In this document: positions 16,388 to 27,800 of the stretch, in pieces | How the letters are laid out: every line of letters begins with the position of its first letter | Position numbering within the stretch: position 1 is the first letter of the stretch | Assembly (NCBI GenBank): GCA_937959115.1 | Contig: CALGAW010000040.1 | Span: 119,118 to 183,117, forward strand | DNA from: an uncultured Saprospiraceae bacterium | Lineage (GTDB): Bacteria > Bacteroidota > Bacteroidia > Chitinophagales > Saprospiraceae | Direction: 5' to 3' | Length of the DNA: 64,000 nt | The notes under the pieces: generated by a model | Database searches by the model: none | Told to the model about the DNA's origin: nothing | The model's input: only the letters and a program-made list of their open reading frames with translations | Translations under genes and position numbers: made by a program

Positions 16388-18694
16388 TTATTCCTCTGGT
16401 TTTAGAAGAATTTCGATTTTGATTACTTCTTGATCAACGTCTTGTTCGGTCAATAGGATTAGTCGGACAGAGCTATTTGGCACTTCAATTCCTTTAGCGC
16501 TGAAAGCTTCTGTCAGTGCGTTTCTCAAGGCAATCAATTTAAGGATGAATATCTTTTCAAAGCTAAGTTCGCCATTCGCTACGTTTATTGTATTAAAGCT
16601 ATCATCGATGCTGTAGTTGCTAGTAGCAGGATTTCCGAATTCGCCTTCATAGCTGTATCCCGAATCAAAGTCTAACTCTTCTTTGGTTTCAGCAAGCTTT
16701 AGAGAGAGAGAGATCTCCTGAAGTTCAGGTTCCATCTTTGGTAACCGACAAGGATTTAAGGCATCGTGTGTAATGTCTACCACCTCATTGACCAGCCGTT
16801 TCACTTCCCCTGAAAGATTGTATTCTTCTTGATAAACTGAATACTCATAATTTAGGGCGCGGTTCGTTTCTTTGAGGCTATGGGTTGCATTGACAAAGTC
16901 GAAATCGAGTTCTAGCAAATTTGCGCGTTCTTGCATTCGATTGGGTCTAAACCAGATTCCATTTCTATTGTCGATTGCAGCACAAGGATCTTTTTTGGCT
17001 TCTTCCTCTTTTAATTTAGCTGCTGCTGCATCTTCCTCTGCTTTTCGTTTGCGTTCTATTTCTGCTAGACGTTCTTTCTCTTTTGCTGCCGCTTCTGCTT
17101 CTTTTGCTGCCTTAGCTGCTTCTTCTTCCTGTTTTTTCTTTGAAAGCGCTGCTAACCGTTCTGCTTCTTTTTCTGCTTGGGCTTTTTCCTTAGCTGCTTG
17201 TGTTTTTTCTTTATCGGCAATGGCCTGTGCTTTTTCTTCAGCTTTTCGCTGTTCTTCTGCGATTCTTGCGTCTTCTTTTGCTTTTGCGTCAGCAAGTTTG
17301 GCGTCTTCTTTTGCCTTCGCTTCGGCAAGTCTAGCTTCTTCCTCTGCTTTTTTAGCGGCTTGTTTACGTTCTTCCTCTTCTTTTTGAGCAAGTGCCTTTG
17401 CATCCTCCTCCGCTTTTTTTGCAGCAATCTTTGCTTCTTCTGCTTTCTTTTTTGCTTGTAGATCTGCCAATCTAGCTGCTTCTTTTTCCGCTGCTTCTTT
17501 TTCTTTCTTATTGCGTTCTTCTTCCGCTTTAGCTTCTTTAAGCGCCAAATCTCTTGCCTCTTCAGCTAGCTTGCGCTCTTCCTCTTCTTTTTTAGCAAGC
17601 GCCTTTGCCTCATCGGCTTCCTGCTTAGCGATAGCGGCTTTTGCTTTATCAATTTCTTTTTGCTCTAATCTTGCTTCAAGTACTGGTGGTTTCTTTCTAC
17701 CAAAAGCATAGTTTAAGCCAACTTCAAATGAAGTCCCTAGTTGGGTATGGAACTCGTACGATCCTGAAATTTCAAGGTTATGCACTGGTTTTAAACCAAG
17801 AGAACCGTAATAACCAGCACCATTTGTTCTGAATCCCCCACCAAACCAAGCGGCATCCATTAAGTGAATTCTGAGGCCTGCATCGAGTCCACCTCCTCCT
17901 AGTGCTCTGCCAGCTAACCCACGATAGGAAATAGCGGGTTCTAGCCCTAGCTTGTAGTAAGCCTGTCCGTTTATTTCTGATTTAGAAAAATTAAATCGCA
18001 CTCTTGCAGTTGGAAGTAAGTGCGTATGCAAGAAATAATTGGAGGTATCTGTAATTTTAGTTTCGCTAGGCAATTGAAAACTTGAAACACCAATGTTCGC
18101 TTCAACTGTTGGTGTTTTATACTTTAGGTTTAAACCTCCACCAATATCCATCAAAAAGTCGGATTGACCCGCTGCTTCTTGGTAAATTGGATCAAATGTA
18201 TTCGCGACTTCGATTCCTGTAAAATTGTAGCCATTGTTTACTCCTCCTAGTCGAATTCCTGCTGAAAGCTTTAAGCTATTGCTTAGTAAAACATGTCCAG
18301 CAACACTTACATTTGCACTTGTTCTATTGATTACGTGCGCTCTATCACTCATGACATTAACACCAATGCCTAGATGGGTAGAATTGCTTTCTCCTATTCC
18401 GAATGGTGCACCATCATAATTGGCTATAATGGCGGTTGGTCGGTCTTCACCAAAGCTCAACCACTGTGTTCTGTAACCTAGTGCAACGCGGTGTTCGTTA
18501 AGGTCAACACCACCAGCATTTGCTGGATTAATAAGAAAGTTATTATACACATAATTATTAAAAATAGTGGCTTGCTGCCCCAATAGGCTATTCCCTCCAA
18601 TGAAACTCAATAGGAGGAAAAAGGCAAAGGAGATGAAGTGTTGTTTGCTAAGTACCATTCGTAATTTATCTGTATAGGGAGTATCCGACAGCAC
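16388..18694 (-). CDS. PorP/SprF-family protein with coiled-coil and C-terminal domain (copy A)
   Basis: Residues about 40-345 form a PorP/SprF outer-membrane barrel (start NNYVYNNFLINPANAG; end SYEFHTQLGTSFEVGLNYAFGRK). These proteins anchor or stabilise T9SS adhesins at the surface. Residues 345-575 are a very Ala/Lys/Glu-rich coiled coil. The last ~190 residues are a conserved domain shared with the next gene (DPC..I...RPN; ALNPC; a late IALRNALTEAFSAKGI segment). The late segment faintly resembles OmpA-type peptidoglycan-binding domains. The Met at residue 13 gives a better signal peptide than the first Met. It lies 27 bp after copy B in one operon. Confidence 0.8.
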   Translation of the reverse strand: MLSDTPYTDKLRMVLSKQHFISFAFFLLLSFIGGNSLLGQQATIFNNYVYNNFLINPANAGGVDLNEHRVALGYRTQWLSFGEDRPTAIIANYDGAPFGIGESNSTHLGIGVNVMSDRAHVINRTSANVSVAGHVLLSNSLKLSAGIRLGGVNNGYNFTGIEVANTFDPIYQEAAGQSDFLMDIGGGLNLKYKTPTVEANIGVSSFQLPSETKITDTSNYFLHTHLLPTARVRFNFSKSEINGQAYYKLGLEPAISYRGLAGRALGGGGLDAGLRIHLMDAAWFGGGFRTNGAGYYGSLGLKPVHNLEISGSYEFHTQLGTSFEVGLNYAFGRKKPPVLEARLEQKEIDKAKAAIAKQEADEAKALAKKEEEERKLAEEARDLALKEAKAEEERNKKEKEAAEKEAARLADLQAKKKAEEAKIAAKKAEEDAKALAQKEEEERKQAAKKAEEEARLAEAKAKEDAKLADAKAKEDARIAEEQRKAEEKAQAIADKEKTQAAKEKAQAEKEAERLAALSKKKQEEEAAKAAKEAEAAAKEKERLAEIERKRKAEEDAAAAKLKEEEAKKDPCAAIDNRNGIWFRPNRMQERANLLELDFDFVNATHSLKETNRALNYEYSVYQEEYNLSGEVKRLVNEVVDITHDALNPCRLPKMEPELQEISLSLKLAETKEELDFDSGYSYEGEFGNPATSNYSIDDSFNTINVANGELSFEKIFILKLIALRNALTEAFSAKGIEVPNSSVRLILLTEQDVDQEVIKIEILLKPEE

Positions 18695-18721
18695 TACTGC
18701 TGTCGGATCGATTAACTATTA

Positions 18722-20803
18722 TTAATTTGCTGCTTTTTCAAGGTTAATGATTACACTCGTTGTTCTTAGGTAATCATTATCTTCCATTCCAGTTGTCAGT
18801 TCTAAAATAAAGTTTGTTTTAGTAACTTTCATCCCTTGTGCATTTAGTGATTTAATCAATGCATCTCTTAAACTAATCAGTTTGATCAGTGCTAACTCTT
18901 GATTATTAATCGCACCAGTCGTTATTTTCTTGGTTTCAAGTGTACCATCTAATTTGTAAGAAATATCAATTGTAGCACCGAGTTCACCATCATATCCAGT
19001 CTCTGCATCAAATGAAAGGTCTTCTTTTGAGTCGAGCAATTCACTTTTGATTGAAATCGAATTGATATTATCTTTCAATCTAGGTGTTTTACATTGATCA
19101 AGTGCATCCACAACCACTTCTGTTATTTCAGCCACCCACTTTCTACTATTGTTGTCAACTTGGTACTTATCAGATTCGTCAGAATAGATATAAGAGATGT
19201 TGACCATTGAGTTAGACGACTTATAGCTCGCTTTTGCTAGGTCATTAGATGTATTTCGTTTTTCAAGTAGATCCTGAAGGCCATTTGGACGAATCCAATT
19301 TGGTACTTTGGTTGCAATATTAGAGCAAGGATCTGCTTTTTCAGCAGCTTCTTTCGCCTCTTTTTCTTTTCGCGCTTTTAATTCAGCTTCCTTACGCGCT
19401 TTTGCTTCAGCTTCTTTGCGTGCTTTTAACTCAGCAGCTTCTTTCGCGTTTAGCTTGTCTTCAGCGGCTTTCTTAGCATCAGCTTCAGCTTTTGCTTTTG
19501 CATCAGCGGCTTTTTTAGCTTCGGCTTCCTCTTTGCTTTTTGCTTCAGCAGCTAATTTTTCTTTTCTTAAGCGTTCTTTCTCAGCAGCTTTTTTTGAATC
19601 AGCGTCTGCTTTTGCTATTCTATCGGCTTCTTCCTGCTTTGCTTTTTTAGCATCTTCCTCAGCTCTTCGTTTCGCTTCAGCGATTGCCTCCTGTTCTTTG
19701 ATGGCTGCTTGTCTTGCTTCCTCTTCCCTTTTAACTCGTTCTTTCTCTAAGCGTTCTTTATCCTGTTGCTCTCTTTTCTTGATGGCCTCTGCTTCCTTTT
19801 GCGTCTGGAGCATCGCTAACTCCTCTTTTCTATTTTGCTTAGCTTCTAGCTCTTCAGCTGTTTGTGGACGTCCAAACATAAAGCCAAGACCGACCTCAAA
19901 AGAAGAACCAAGTGCACTGTGCAACTCATAGGAGCCAAAGATATTTAAATTCCGTTGAGGAATTACACCGAGTGAAAAGTGAAGACCAGAATTCTGCGTA
20001 CGCATAGCACCACCTAGCCAGACCTTATCGACTTTGTCGTAGCCCATATAGCTTAATCTTGCGCCAAATTCAAGCTCTCCTCCTCCAACATTACCGATCG
20101 CACTTCTATAGAGGACAAGCGGCTCGATTCCTATGTTACCTGTATTAATCCGTACACTAATATTGCTTAGAATATGCGAATTCAAATCAAAACTCTGCGT
20201 GGTAGTTATCGTATTAGGTTTTACTTTAAAATCTTCTAAAAGTGTTGGAAGTTGTTGCACAGCTGTTCCAAGTTTAAAAACGACTTGATCGGAAGTATAT
20301 TTATAATTAAATCCGAAGCCAGCATCAAATTTCAAAAATGTATTCACTTCTCCAGCCCAAAATGTTTCAGGATTAGTCACCATGCTTTCTGTATATCTAA
20401 ATTGTCTGTTGGCGATTCCTCCTGCTAGTCCTAAGGAGAAATCATGTTCTGGCGTCAATACGATGTGGTAGGCATATTGAAGGTGAGCTCTTAAACTAGA
20501 AACAAATTTATTTGCTTGGTCATTTTCTAAGAAAACACCTAACCCCATTTTGTTATTCTTCTTAAATGGACTACCGCTAAAGCTGATTACTTGAGAGACT
20601 GGTGCCTCATCAAATCCTTGCCAATGGTTACGATAGTTTAGAAATGCTTCCCATCCTGTTTCTCCTCCAATAGCTGCAGGATTATACATCTTAGATTCGT
20701 AAAGGTATTGATTTAATACAGGGATTTGTTGTGCATAAATTGTTGTCATTGAACCAACAACAAAACAACTTAGCGCGATTATATTTTTAATTATCTTTTT
20801 CAT
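18722..20803 (-). CDS. PorP/SprF-family protein with coiled-coil and C-terminal domain (copy B)
   Basis: This paralogue of the gene at 16388-18694 has the same three parts. A signal peptide ends near IYAQQ and is followed by a PorP/SprF barrel (NQYLYESKMYNPAAIGG; ending SYELHSALGSSFEVGLGFMFGR). Next is an Ala/Lys/Glu coiled coil (about residues 310-490). Last is a C-terminal domain (DPCSNIATKVPNWIRPNG, VVVDALDQC, LISLRDALIKSLNAQGM). It follows the adhesin at 20833-24789 by 29 bp. Adhesin plus SprF partner in one operon is the arrangement known for SprB/SprF in gliding Bacteroidota. Here the coiled coil could reach the peptidoglycan, though that is inference. Confidence 0.8.
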   Translation of the reverse strand: MKKIIKNIIALSCFVVGSMTTIYAQQIPVLNQYLYESKMYNPAAIGGETGWEAFLNYRNHWQGFDEAPVSQVISFSGSPFKKNNKMGLGVFLENDQANKFVSSLRAHLQYAYHIVLTPEHDFSLGLAGGIANRQFRYTESMVTNPETFWAGEVNTFLKFDAGFGFNYKYTSDQVVFKLGTAVQQLPTLLEDFKVKPNTITTTQSFDLNSHILSNISVRINTGNIGIEPLVLYRSAIGNVGGGELEFGARLSYMGYDKVDKVWLGGAMRTQNSGLHFSLGVIPQRNLNIFGSYELHSALGSSFEVGLGFMFGRPQTAEELEAKQNRKEELAMLQTQKEAEAIKKREQQDKERLEKERVKREEEARQAAIKEQEAIAEAKRRAEEDAKKAKQEEADRIAKADADSKKAAEKERLRKEKLAAEAKSKEEAEAKKAADAKAKAEADAKKAAEDKLNAKEAAELKARKEAEAKARKEAELKARKEKEAKEAAEKADPCSNIATKVPNWIRPNGLQDLLEKRNTSNDLAKASYKSSNSMVNISYIYSDESDKYQVDNNSRKWVAEITEVVVDALDQCKTPRLKDNINSISIKSELLDSKEDLSFDAETGYDGELGATIDISYKLDGTLETKKITTGAINNQELALIKLISLRDALIKSLNAQGMKVTKTNFILELTTGMEDNDYLRTTSVIINLEKAAN

Positions 20804-20832
20804 GATCGTTTAAATTAATAGCTGCTTAAAAA

Positions 20833-23800
20833 TTATTGTTGGACCAGTACAGAACCGGTTTTTACTTTAGTTGTTCCATCAGTAATGATGTAATAATATA
20901 CTCCATCCTGAACATTGTCTGCTGTCCAAGCAGTTGTTAAGGTGTTATCATGAACCTTTGCTCCACTTCTATTAAAGACTTGAAGGTTAAAGGCAGAAGC
21001 ACCAACATCCGCATCTGATACACGGATATCCCAACCTCCGGGGTCTAGACTTTTTATATAGACATCGGGGATAAAGAATGTTGCTGTTTCTCCATCTGGT
21101 AAGATGATTACTTCCATTGCAACAGAATCACCAAGGCATTCTTGGCCAGAAGGCAATAAAAATACTGGAACAACAGAGTATGTTGCTAGACCAGTTGTAT
21201 TTTTATTATCGACCGTGAATGTTTCAGTCAATTCATCTTCAGTTTGACCTGAATTCGCATTCTGCGCATCGCAATTTCCACTTAGATATGTTCGATCCCA
21301 GTTATAGCTAATACTATCATTGGTAGAAAATTGATCTAAATCGATTAAAAAAGGATCATTTTCACTAATCGTAATTGGGTCGATTGCTGACATAACAGGA
21401 GGAGCTAATCCAGTAATTGTGTTTGTAACTTCTCCTACACAACCATTGATAATATCCGTTGCAGTAACGCTGAAAACTTCAGTTGCACTGTTTACCATGA
21501 TTGTGGCAGCATTTCCTTGCGTTCCATTGCTCCAAGAATAGGTATAATCATTGGGGTTTGTTCCTGCACCTCCTGTTGCATTGGCAGTGATCGTTTCTTC
21601 GATTCCAATACAGGTAACCATATTGATACTGGGGAAAGTAATCATCACTTCAGCAGGTTCTCCTACGGTAGCAGATGCCGTTGCAACACAGCCATTCGCA
21701 TCAGTAATTGAAGCGAAATAGGTACCCGCTGCTAACCCATTTGCAGTAAAAGTAGTTTGACTTCCTGCGTTTGCATCCCAAATAACAGAATTCATACCAG
21801 CTCCTCCATTAGGAGTGATTACTGCTGTGCCATCTGTGTAACCGAAGCACTGTGCATCCTGAGATGTTGCAGAAGCGGTGTAAATTTGAGCGTTGCTTAT
21901 CTGAATGTTATCTTTAACTAATATACAACCATTCGCATCGGTAACAGTAACCTCATGTGTACCAGAGGTTAGATTTATTGCTGTAGCTGTTGTCTCTCCA
22001 TTATCCCACTCATATGTGTAAGGAGCGGTACCACCATTCGGATTTATAGTAGAAGTCCCATCATCACCATTAAAGCAACTTACAGCACCTGGTGCAGGGT
22101 TTGGTGCAGATAAAATTGCTGGTTGACTAACAAATATGGTTCCACTTGAAAAGCAACCATTCGCATCTATTACGGTATAAGGGATTGTTCCAGATGGTAA
22201 ACTTGTCGAAATTGGCCCTCCCGGCAATTGATTCCAGATATAGGTAAATGGACCAGTTCCTCCAGAATGTGAAATGGTTCCGACGCCATCAGATAATCCA
22301 TTACAGGTAACGTCTGAAGTGATTGTTGCGCTGACTACCAAAACATCCGGTTCTGTGATTGCAACAGATCCGACGAAGGTACATCCTCTGAAGTCAGTTA
22401 CTGTGTAACTTGTTGTACCGTTTGCTAGAGCATTGGCAGTATCACCTGTCTCTCCATTCCCCCAAACATAAGTATAGGAGTTTGTATTTCCGCCAGAAGG
22501 CGCAATTGTAGCAGATCCATTGCTTTCTCCATTACAAAGCACATGATTATTTACACTAGTAGAAGCAACTAATAAGGATGGTTCAGTAATCAGTACCTCT
22601 CCGGTTTTGATACAACCATTTGCATCCTCTACAATATACCCTTGGATTCCTGCAGCTAAATCATTTGCAGTTGAGGATGTGCTAGAACTATTTGTCCAAG
22701 AATAAGAAAGTGGAGCGGTTCCACCACCTGCAGTAATAATACCAACACCGTTAGATTCTCCATTACAACGAACTGGCGTATCTTCACTTGCACTTGCGGT
22801 AATTTGAGTTTGGCTTGTCAATGTAAATGTTTGAATCGACTGACATCCACTTATATCAGTTACTGTAACACTATTCGGTCCAGCAACTAGGTCCATGGCA
22901 GTTTGCGAAGTAGCACCTGAAGACCATAGATAACCGTATGGTGCTGTTCCACCATTAGCTGTAGCGGTTGCGATTCCATCATTTCCACCAAAACATTTTG
23001 GGCCAGACGTAACTGAGATATTAATGGTAATTGCTGCTGGCTCATTCACTTGAATTCCAGGCAATACAGTTGTACATCCAGTAGGAACATCTGTGATGGT
23101 AACTAAATAAGTTCCTGCAGATAAACTTCCAATATTTTGTGAGGTTGCATTGTTTGACCACAGATAAGTATAATTGGTATTAGGAGGAGGAGATAAAGAA
23201 ATCGCCCCATCATTTCCATTGTTGCAGGTCACATCTGTAGTAGAAAATCCTGCAGTAGGACCTGTTGGATCTGACAAGGTTGCCGTTGCTGTTGCAAAGC
23301 ATGTATTCGGATTAATTTTTCCGATTGCATCAGTATACTGAACCAAAATTGTATACGTCCCAGAGCATAAATTCTGGATAATTGGATTCGTGTCCCAGGG
23401 GTTTGGTTGAAGCTTATAGCTTATTCCTCCTAGAGCGGTATTTACATTGTTAGCGATTATTGTAATGGTTCCGTCACAACCACCACAAGTTGTAGGATTT
23501 TGAGGTAAAGTGACTACTGTTGGAATATTAAATATTTTTAAATCAATCGGAGTTGACGTTATCTTAAAACATCCAGCTGAATTGACATTGCTTATATTGT
23601 TGCCAGACCCCGTGCCTGTTAGAGGCTCATGATGTCCAATTGCTTGTATCAAATAAGGGTTATTAGGAAGACCTGCAATGAAGCTATTTACCTGTGCAAT
23701 AGTGCTAAAATTACTTACAATTGCTCCATTAGGAGCTGTAATAAAATAGGTTGTCTGAATGGAACAGGTGTTATCAGGCGATACATGATTGAATGTAGCA

Positions 23801-24789
23801 GCGCCCATAAAATTTGGATTTGTTCCTTCACAAATATTCATTTCATCAATAAATACTCCGTTTTGATCTTTAAAATTAGCATTACTAATGGTACTTTCTG
23901 TAGTACAAGACATTGCACCGCCAACAACGGCTCCTAGTAAGCTTCCATCACAAACAGAGCGAATAAAAAAGTTATATTCTGTGCAAGGTTCTAGATTTTC
24001 AATCGTTATTTGATCATTGCTTCCAAATAGCTTATGATAAACTTTTTGATCTTGGTTAATCGCACCAGGAGAATATTGAATTTCTTGCCAAGTAAAATCG
24101 TTTGGTGTATCTCCAATAAGAAGGTTACCAGGACTATTAGAAGAAAGTCCAATTGAATTAAGTGTGCTTGAAATTGATAATGTTGGTTGAGCAACTGCAC
24201 CACTAAATACTGGATGAACTGTGGACGCTCCTATATCTGGAGAACCATTCGGATTTCCAAAAGAAAGAAACTCAATCAATTTATCTTCTCTAGGACAATC
24301 ACAAGAATTTCCTTCGTAATATAGACCAATATAGCCTCCTCCACCATCAAGATTTTCCTGATCCCATAGGAGGTCGTGGTAATTATTTAAGGAATTATCC
24401 AATCTACCTGTTAAATTTCGAATACCATTGTTTCCAGCAGATCTATTTCCATTTGCTCTGAACAGTTGTACTTTATAACACTCTAATTCTAGTTCATCTG
24501 GACCAATAATCTCAAACCCTCTATCACTGAACAGTCCTCGGTATCTTATTTCATTGATCCAAGGATCTTTGTTCTGAGTTGCTGAGTTATAGCTTGGAGC
24601 TCCAATTTCTCTATAAAAGACATTATACCCTTCTGGACTAATAATTGGGCCAAAAGGCGGTGTCCAAGAAACGTTAACTGCTGTTGGACTTACAACAGTA
24701 CACACGATATTTGACACATCGGGGCATTGTGCGTAGATGTCAAATGTAAGGTAGAACGTGAGTAAAAATAAAATCTTGAAATGTCTCAT
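20833..24789 (-). CDS. T9SS adhesin: lamin-tail/FnIII head, SprB repeats, CHU_C-like tail (A)
   Basis: The 1318-residue protein begins with a signal peptide ending near IYAQ. An FnIII-like strand set (VNVSWTPPFGPIISPEGYNVFY) is interrupted or followed by a lamin-tail-like domain (WINEIRYRG...GFEIIGP, LECYKVQLF, FLSFG, TPNDFTWQE; about residues 75-255). From about 510 to 1130 come roughly eight SprB repeats (CNGGNDGIATATANGG-type, GG-T-APY...AG...V-T-D). The last 80 residues resemble the CHU_C type B T9SS domain (FNRSGAKVHD, DGVYYYIITDG), without the usual N-A-F-T-P-N-G-D-G opening. It is exported through T9SS to the surface and probably held by the PorP/SprF proteins encoded next. Confidence 0.85.
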   Translation of the reverse strand: MRHFKILFLLTFYLTFDIYAQCPDVSNIVCTVVSPTAVNVSWTPPFGPIISPEGYNVFYREIGAPSYNSATQNKDPWINEIRYRGLFSDRGFEIIGPDELELECYKVQLFRANGNRSAGNNGIRNLTGRLDNSLNNYHDLLWDQENLDGGGGYIGLYYEGNSCDCPREDKLIEFLSFGNPNGSPDIGASTVHPVFSGAVAQPTLSISSTLNSIGLSSNSPGNLLIGDTPNDFTWQEIQYSPGAINQDQKVYHKLFGSNDQITIENLEPCTEYNFFIRSVCDGSLLGAVVGGAMSCTTESTISNANFKDQNGVFIDEMNICEGTNPNFMGAATFNHVSPDNTCSIQTTYFITAPNGAIVSNFSTIAQVNSFIAGLPNNPYLIQAIGHHEPLTGTGSGNNISNVNSAGCFKITSTPIDLKIFNIPTVVTLPQNPTTCGGCDGTITIIANNVNTALGGISYKLQPNPWDTNPIIQNLCSGTYTILVQYTDAIGKINPNTCFATATATLSDPTGPTAGFSTTDVTCNNGNDGAISLSPPPNTNYTYLWSNNATSQNIGSLSAGTYLVTITDVPTGCTTVLPGIQVNEPAAITINISVTSGPKCFGGNDGIATATANGGTAPYGYLWSSGATSQTAMDLVAGPNSVTVTDISGCQSIQTFTLTSQTQITASASEDTPVRCNGESNGVGIITAGGGTAPLSYSWTNSSSTSSTANDLAAGIQGYIVEDANGCIKTGEVLITEPSLLVASTSVNNHVLCNGESNGSATIAPSGGNTNSYTYVWGNGETGDTANALANGTTSYTVTDFRGCTFVGSVAITEPDVLVVSATITSDVTCNGLSDGVGTISHSGGTGPFTYIWNQLPGGPISTSLPSGTIPYTVIDANGCFSSGTIFVSQPAILSAPNPAPGAVSCFNGDDGTSTINPNGGTAPYTYEWDNGETTATAINLTSGTHEVTVTDANGCILVKDNIQISNAQIYTASATSQDAQCFGYTDGTAVITPNGGAGMNSVIWDANAGSQTTFTANGLAAGTYFASITDANGCVATASATVGEPAEVMITFPSINMVTCIGIEETITANATGGAGTNPNDYTYSWSNGTQGNAATIMVNSATEVFSVTATDIINGCVGEVTNTITGLAPPVMSAIDPITISENDPFLIDLDQFSTNDSISYNWDRTYLSGNCDAQNANSGQTEDELTETFTVDNKNTTGLATYSVVPVFLLPSGQECLGDSVAMEVIILPDGETATFFIPDVYIKSLDPGGWDIRVSDADVGASAFNLQVFNRSGAKVHDNTLTTAWTADNVQDGVYYYIITDGTTKVKTGSVLVQQ

Positions 24790-24893
24790 TCTTTAATGAT
24801 TATGCGTTTAATTAGGAATAATGCTAATATACTAATTTCGTAAATTATAAATTTCATTAAAAAGCAATTAGTTATACTCCGTATAGATATTTT

Positions 24894-27800
24894 TTATTTT
24901 CCAGAGCCAATCATTGTGATTGCCCCTCGTTTAATTATTTCGTTATTATCAACTACAATGTACCAATACGATCCATCTGGCAAGAATTCTCCATTGTTAT
25001 AGTATCTTCCATTCCAATAGTCCTTCTCTCCTACGATTCCTTCATATACCTGTGCCCCACTTCTATTGTAGATCTTAACAACTGCATCTTGTTTATCTTC
25101 ATCGACATAGTAAATAAAGAATTCATCGTTTCTTGAATCTCCATTCGGTGTAATTATTTCAGTAAATGCTTCCGTTTTATCACCAATAGCCTCTAGGTCT
25201 ATGACTACTGTTAATAGTTCTCCCTTGCAGTCATTATCTATGGAATATGACTGGACGGTATAGCTTACTATTCTAACAACATCTAGGCTATCTGCTTGGT
25301 ATTTAAAAGAGTCTGACAACAAAGATGAAGTCATTCCTGATAGCGGTTTACCTACCGTATCAATTAACTCTGCTTCGTATACGGCAGTCCAAGTATATTC
25401 TGCATCCTGATCAAAATAATCGTCTAGTTCAATTTCAAATACTTCTAAATCAATAATGGAGATGATAACCGTGTCATTTGAGACCGTGTTTCTAGGATAT
25501 TCTTCTATATTTATTGTAATTGTAGTGTCGGTAGCACATCCATCACAATTTGTTGCTGTTACAGCGTAAACGGTGTTATCTGCAAGAGGACTTACCATTA
25601 CATCAGGAGACTGGACACCGTTCCCCCAGTTGAAGTCAAAGCTATTGCAATTCCCGCCAAACGCAGATGCAACAAGTAACGTCGAATCCGTCTCACAGAC
25701 AGGCGAATTTCCTGATATGTTGGCCACAACAGGTGATGGGTCATTAATCGTAAAGTTGCCTCCAAGTGTACAGAATAAACTGTCTGCAGCGTTATAAAAG
25801 TATTGTCCTGCTGGTAGATTAGAGATGGAAGGCGTAGTATTACCTATAAATTGCAGCCAGATATACTGATAAGGAGGAGTGCCCCCAAACAAGTGAATTG
25901 AGGCCGTTCCATTGCTATCTCCGTGGCAAGTAGGAATTTTAAAGAAAATAGAATCAATAAACTCAGGACGCTGTTCTACCTGTATAGAGTCTATAATCAT
26001 ACACCCATTATTATCTGTTACTGAGACATGGTAGACTCCAGCGCATGCATTTGTTATCGTTTGACCAAACTGATTGTTACTCCATTGATAGGTATGTGGC
26101 AAGGTTCCACCCATTGCAGAGGCCGACAAGGTAGCTGTGCAATCTCCATAACATTTAATCGTATCTGCGGTTACAAAATCAAAAGACATTAGGGTTGTTC
26201 CATTTATATTGATACTATTGGATTTCACGCACCCATTCCCATCTGTAACGGTAAACGTATACATTCCAGGACTTAGCCCAGTAGCTGTTTGATTCGTTTG
26301 ACCGTTTGACCAATTGTAGGTGTATGGAGGAACGCCACCATCACCTGAAACAGTTGCCATTCCGTTGCTCTGTCCGAAACACAGTACACTAGACACATTG
26401 TAGATCAGGGTATTGAGAATAGTAGCAGGTTCTGTAATTGTTATCGTTGTAATGGATGGGCACATGGAAACTGGATCAGAAACCGTAACAGAATAGTTGC
26501 CAGCTAAGGCGGTGATATCTTCCGTTGTTTCTCCATTGCTCCAATTATATACAAAAGGACCAGCAACGCCTGAAACCGTTAAGTCAATTGAGGCAACATC
26601 TCCTTTACAAGCAGGTCCATTACTAGTAATTCCTAGAATAGGGCTATCTGGATCAACAAGATCGAATGTATCTGAAGAGATGCAGAATGGTGCTTCTAAT
26701 GTTCTAACTTCTATTACATAACCATTGAGGGCGCCTAGGCCTGTAAACTGATTTGAAGACTGCCAACTAGTTGAAATTGGAATCAAACGATACTGAAACG
26801 TACCAATACTTGGTTCTACAACAACTGTTATTGATCCATTGGCTCCATTACAGACCGTTGGATTGTTAATTTGAATGCTATCGATAATTGGGGTATCGTA
26901 AACGTTTAAGGAAACATTACTAAACAAGAAATTAATACACCCGGTTGAAACGACATCAGCAATATCATTTCCGATGGCATTACCAGAAATTGGTTGATTG
27001 TGTCCAATTACATTAATCTCGTAAATGCCCTCATCCAAATCAGGAATATCCATGTTGAGATCAGCAGGTGTGGAGTAATACCCAACTATTGAATCGTTTT
27101 TTGTGATCAGATAAAGCGTATTTATGCAAGGATCAGGATTATTATTGTTATCCGTAAACTGAGCTGTGCAGTTAAATCCTGGATCATCTCCAGTACAAAT
27201 CAAAATATTGGAACAGGCAACGCCATTTGGGTCAAGTAAGACACCTGTGCCGATTGTATTTTGAGTAAAACAAACGGTTGGTATTGTGTCCCAAGGTCCA
27301 AATAATGATGGATTTCCGTTGGGGTTTGTGCATGCCGATATTGATCTTATTCTAAAATTATATCCAGTACAGCCATTTAGTCGTTCAAAATCGATTGTTT
27401 CATTGTTTTGGGTAAGGATAGATGCCACTTCTTGATTTGTGTTGATTGTTCCATCTGTCACACTAGGAGTAAACTGCCATGCGTAGTCATCTGGCGTATC
27501 TCCAGTTCCTTCAAGCGCGAGCGATTCTCCTGCGGCAGGAAGTGGTAATGCCGTGGAAATTATGGAAGGAGCGGTATTAAACACTAAGGGTTTGGTTCCA
27601 GAATTTTCTCCAAATTGGAGGTATTGAATTAGCTCAGTTGCACCAGCACAATCACAATCGTCTGCATTATAAACTAATGCAAGGGCCCCACCAATATCTT
27701 GAAACACTAGAGGTTTCCAAATTGCGCCAAAATAATTTGATGTTGAACCAGCAGAGAAAGTACCTGTCAGTTTTTGAATGGTTCCTTGCCCTGGTAATGT

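Noticed and set aside
16872..17461. Ser/Ala/Phe-rich plus-strand frames opposite the coiled-coil region
   Set aside because: They are antisense images of Ala/Lys/Glu codons of the PorP-type protein and have no independent features.
19308..19931. 207-codon plus-strand Ser/Ala-rich frame
   Set aside because: It is the antisense of the second PorP protein's coiled coil; its length reflects codon bias, not a gene.
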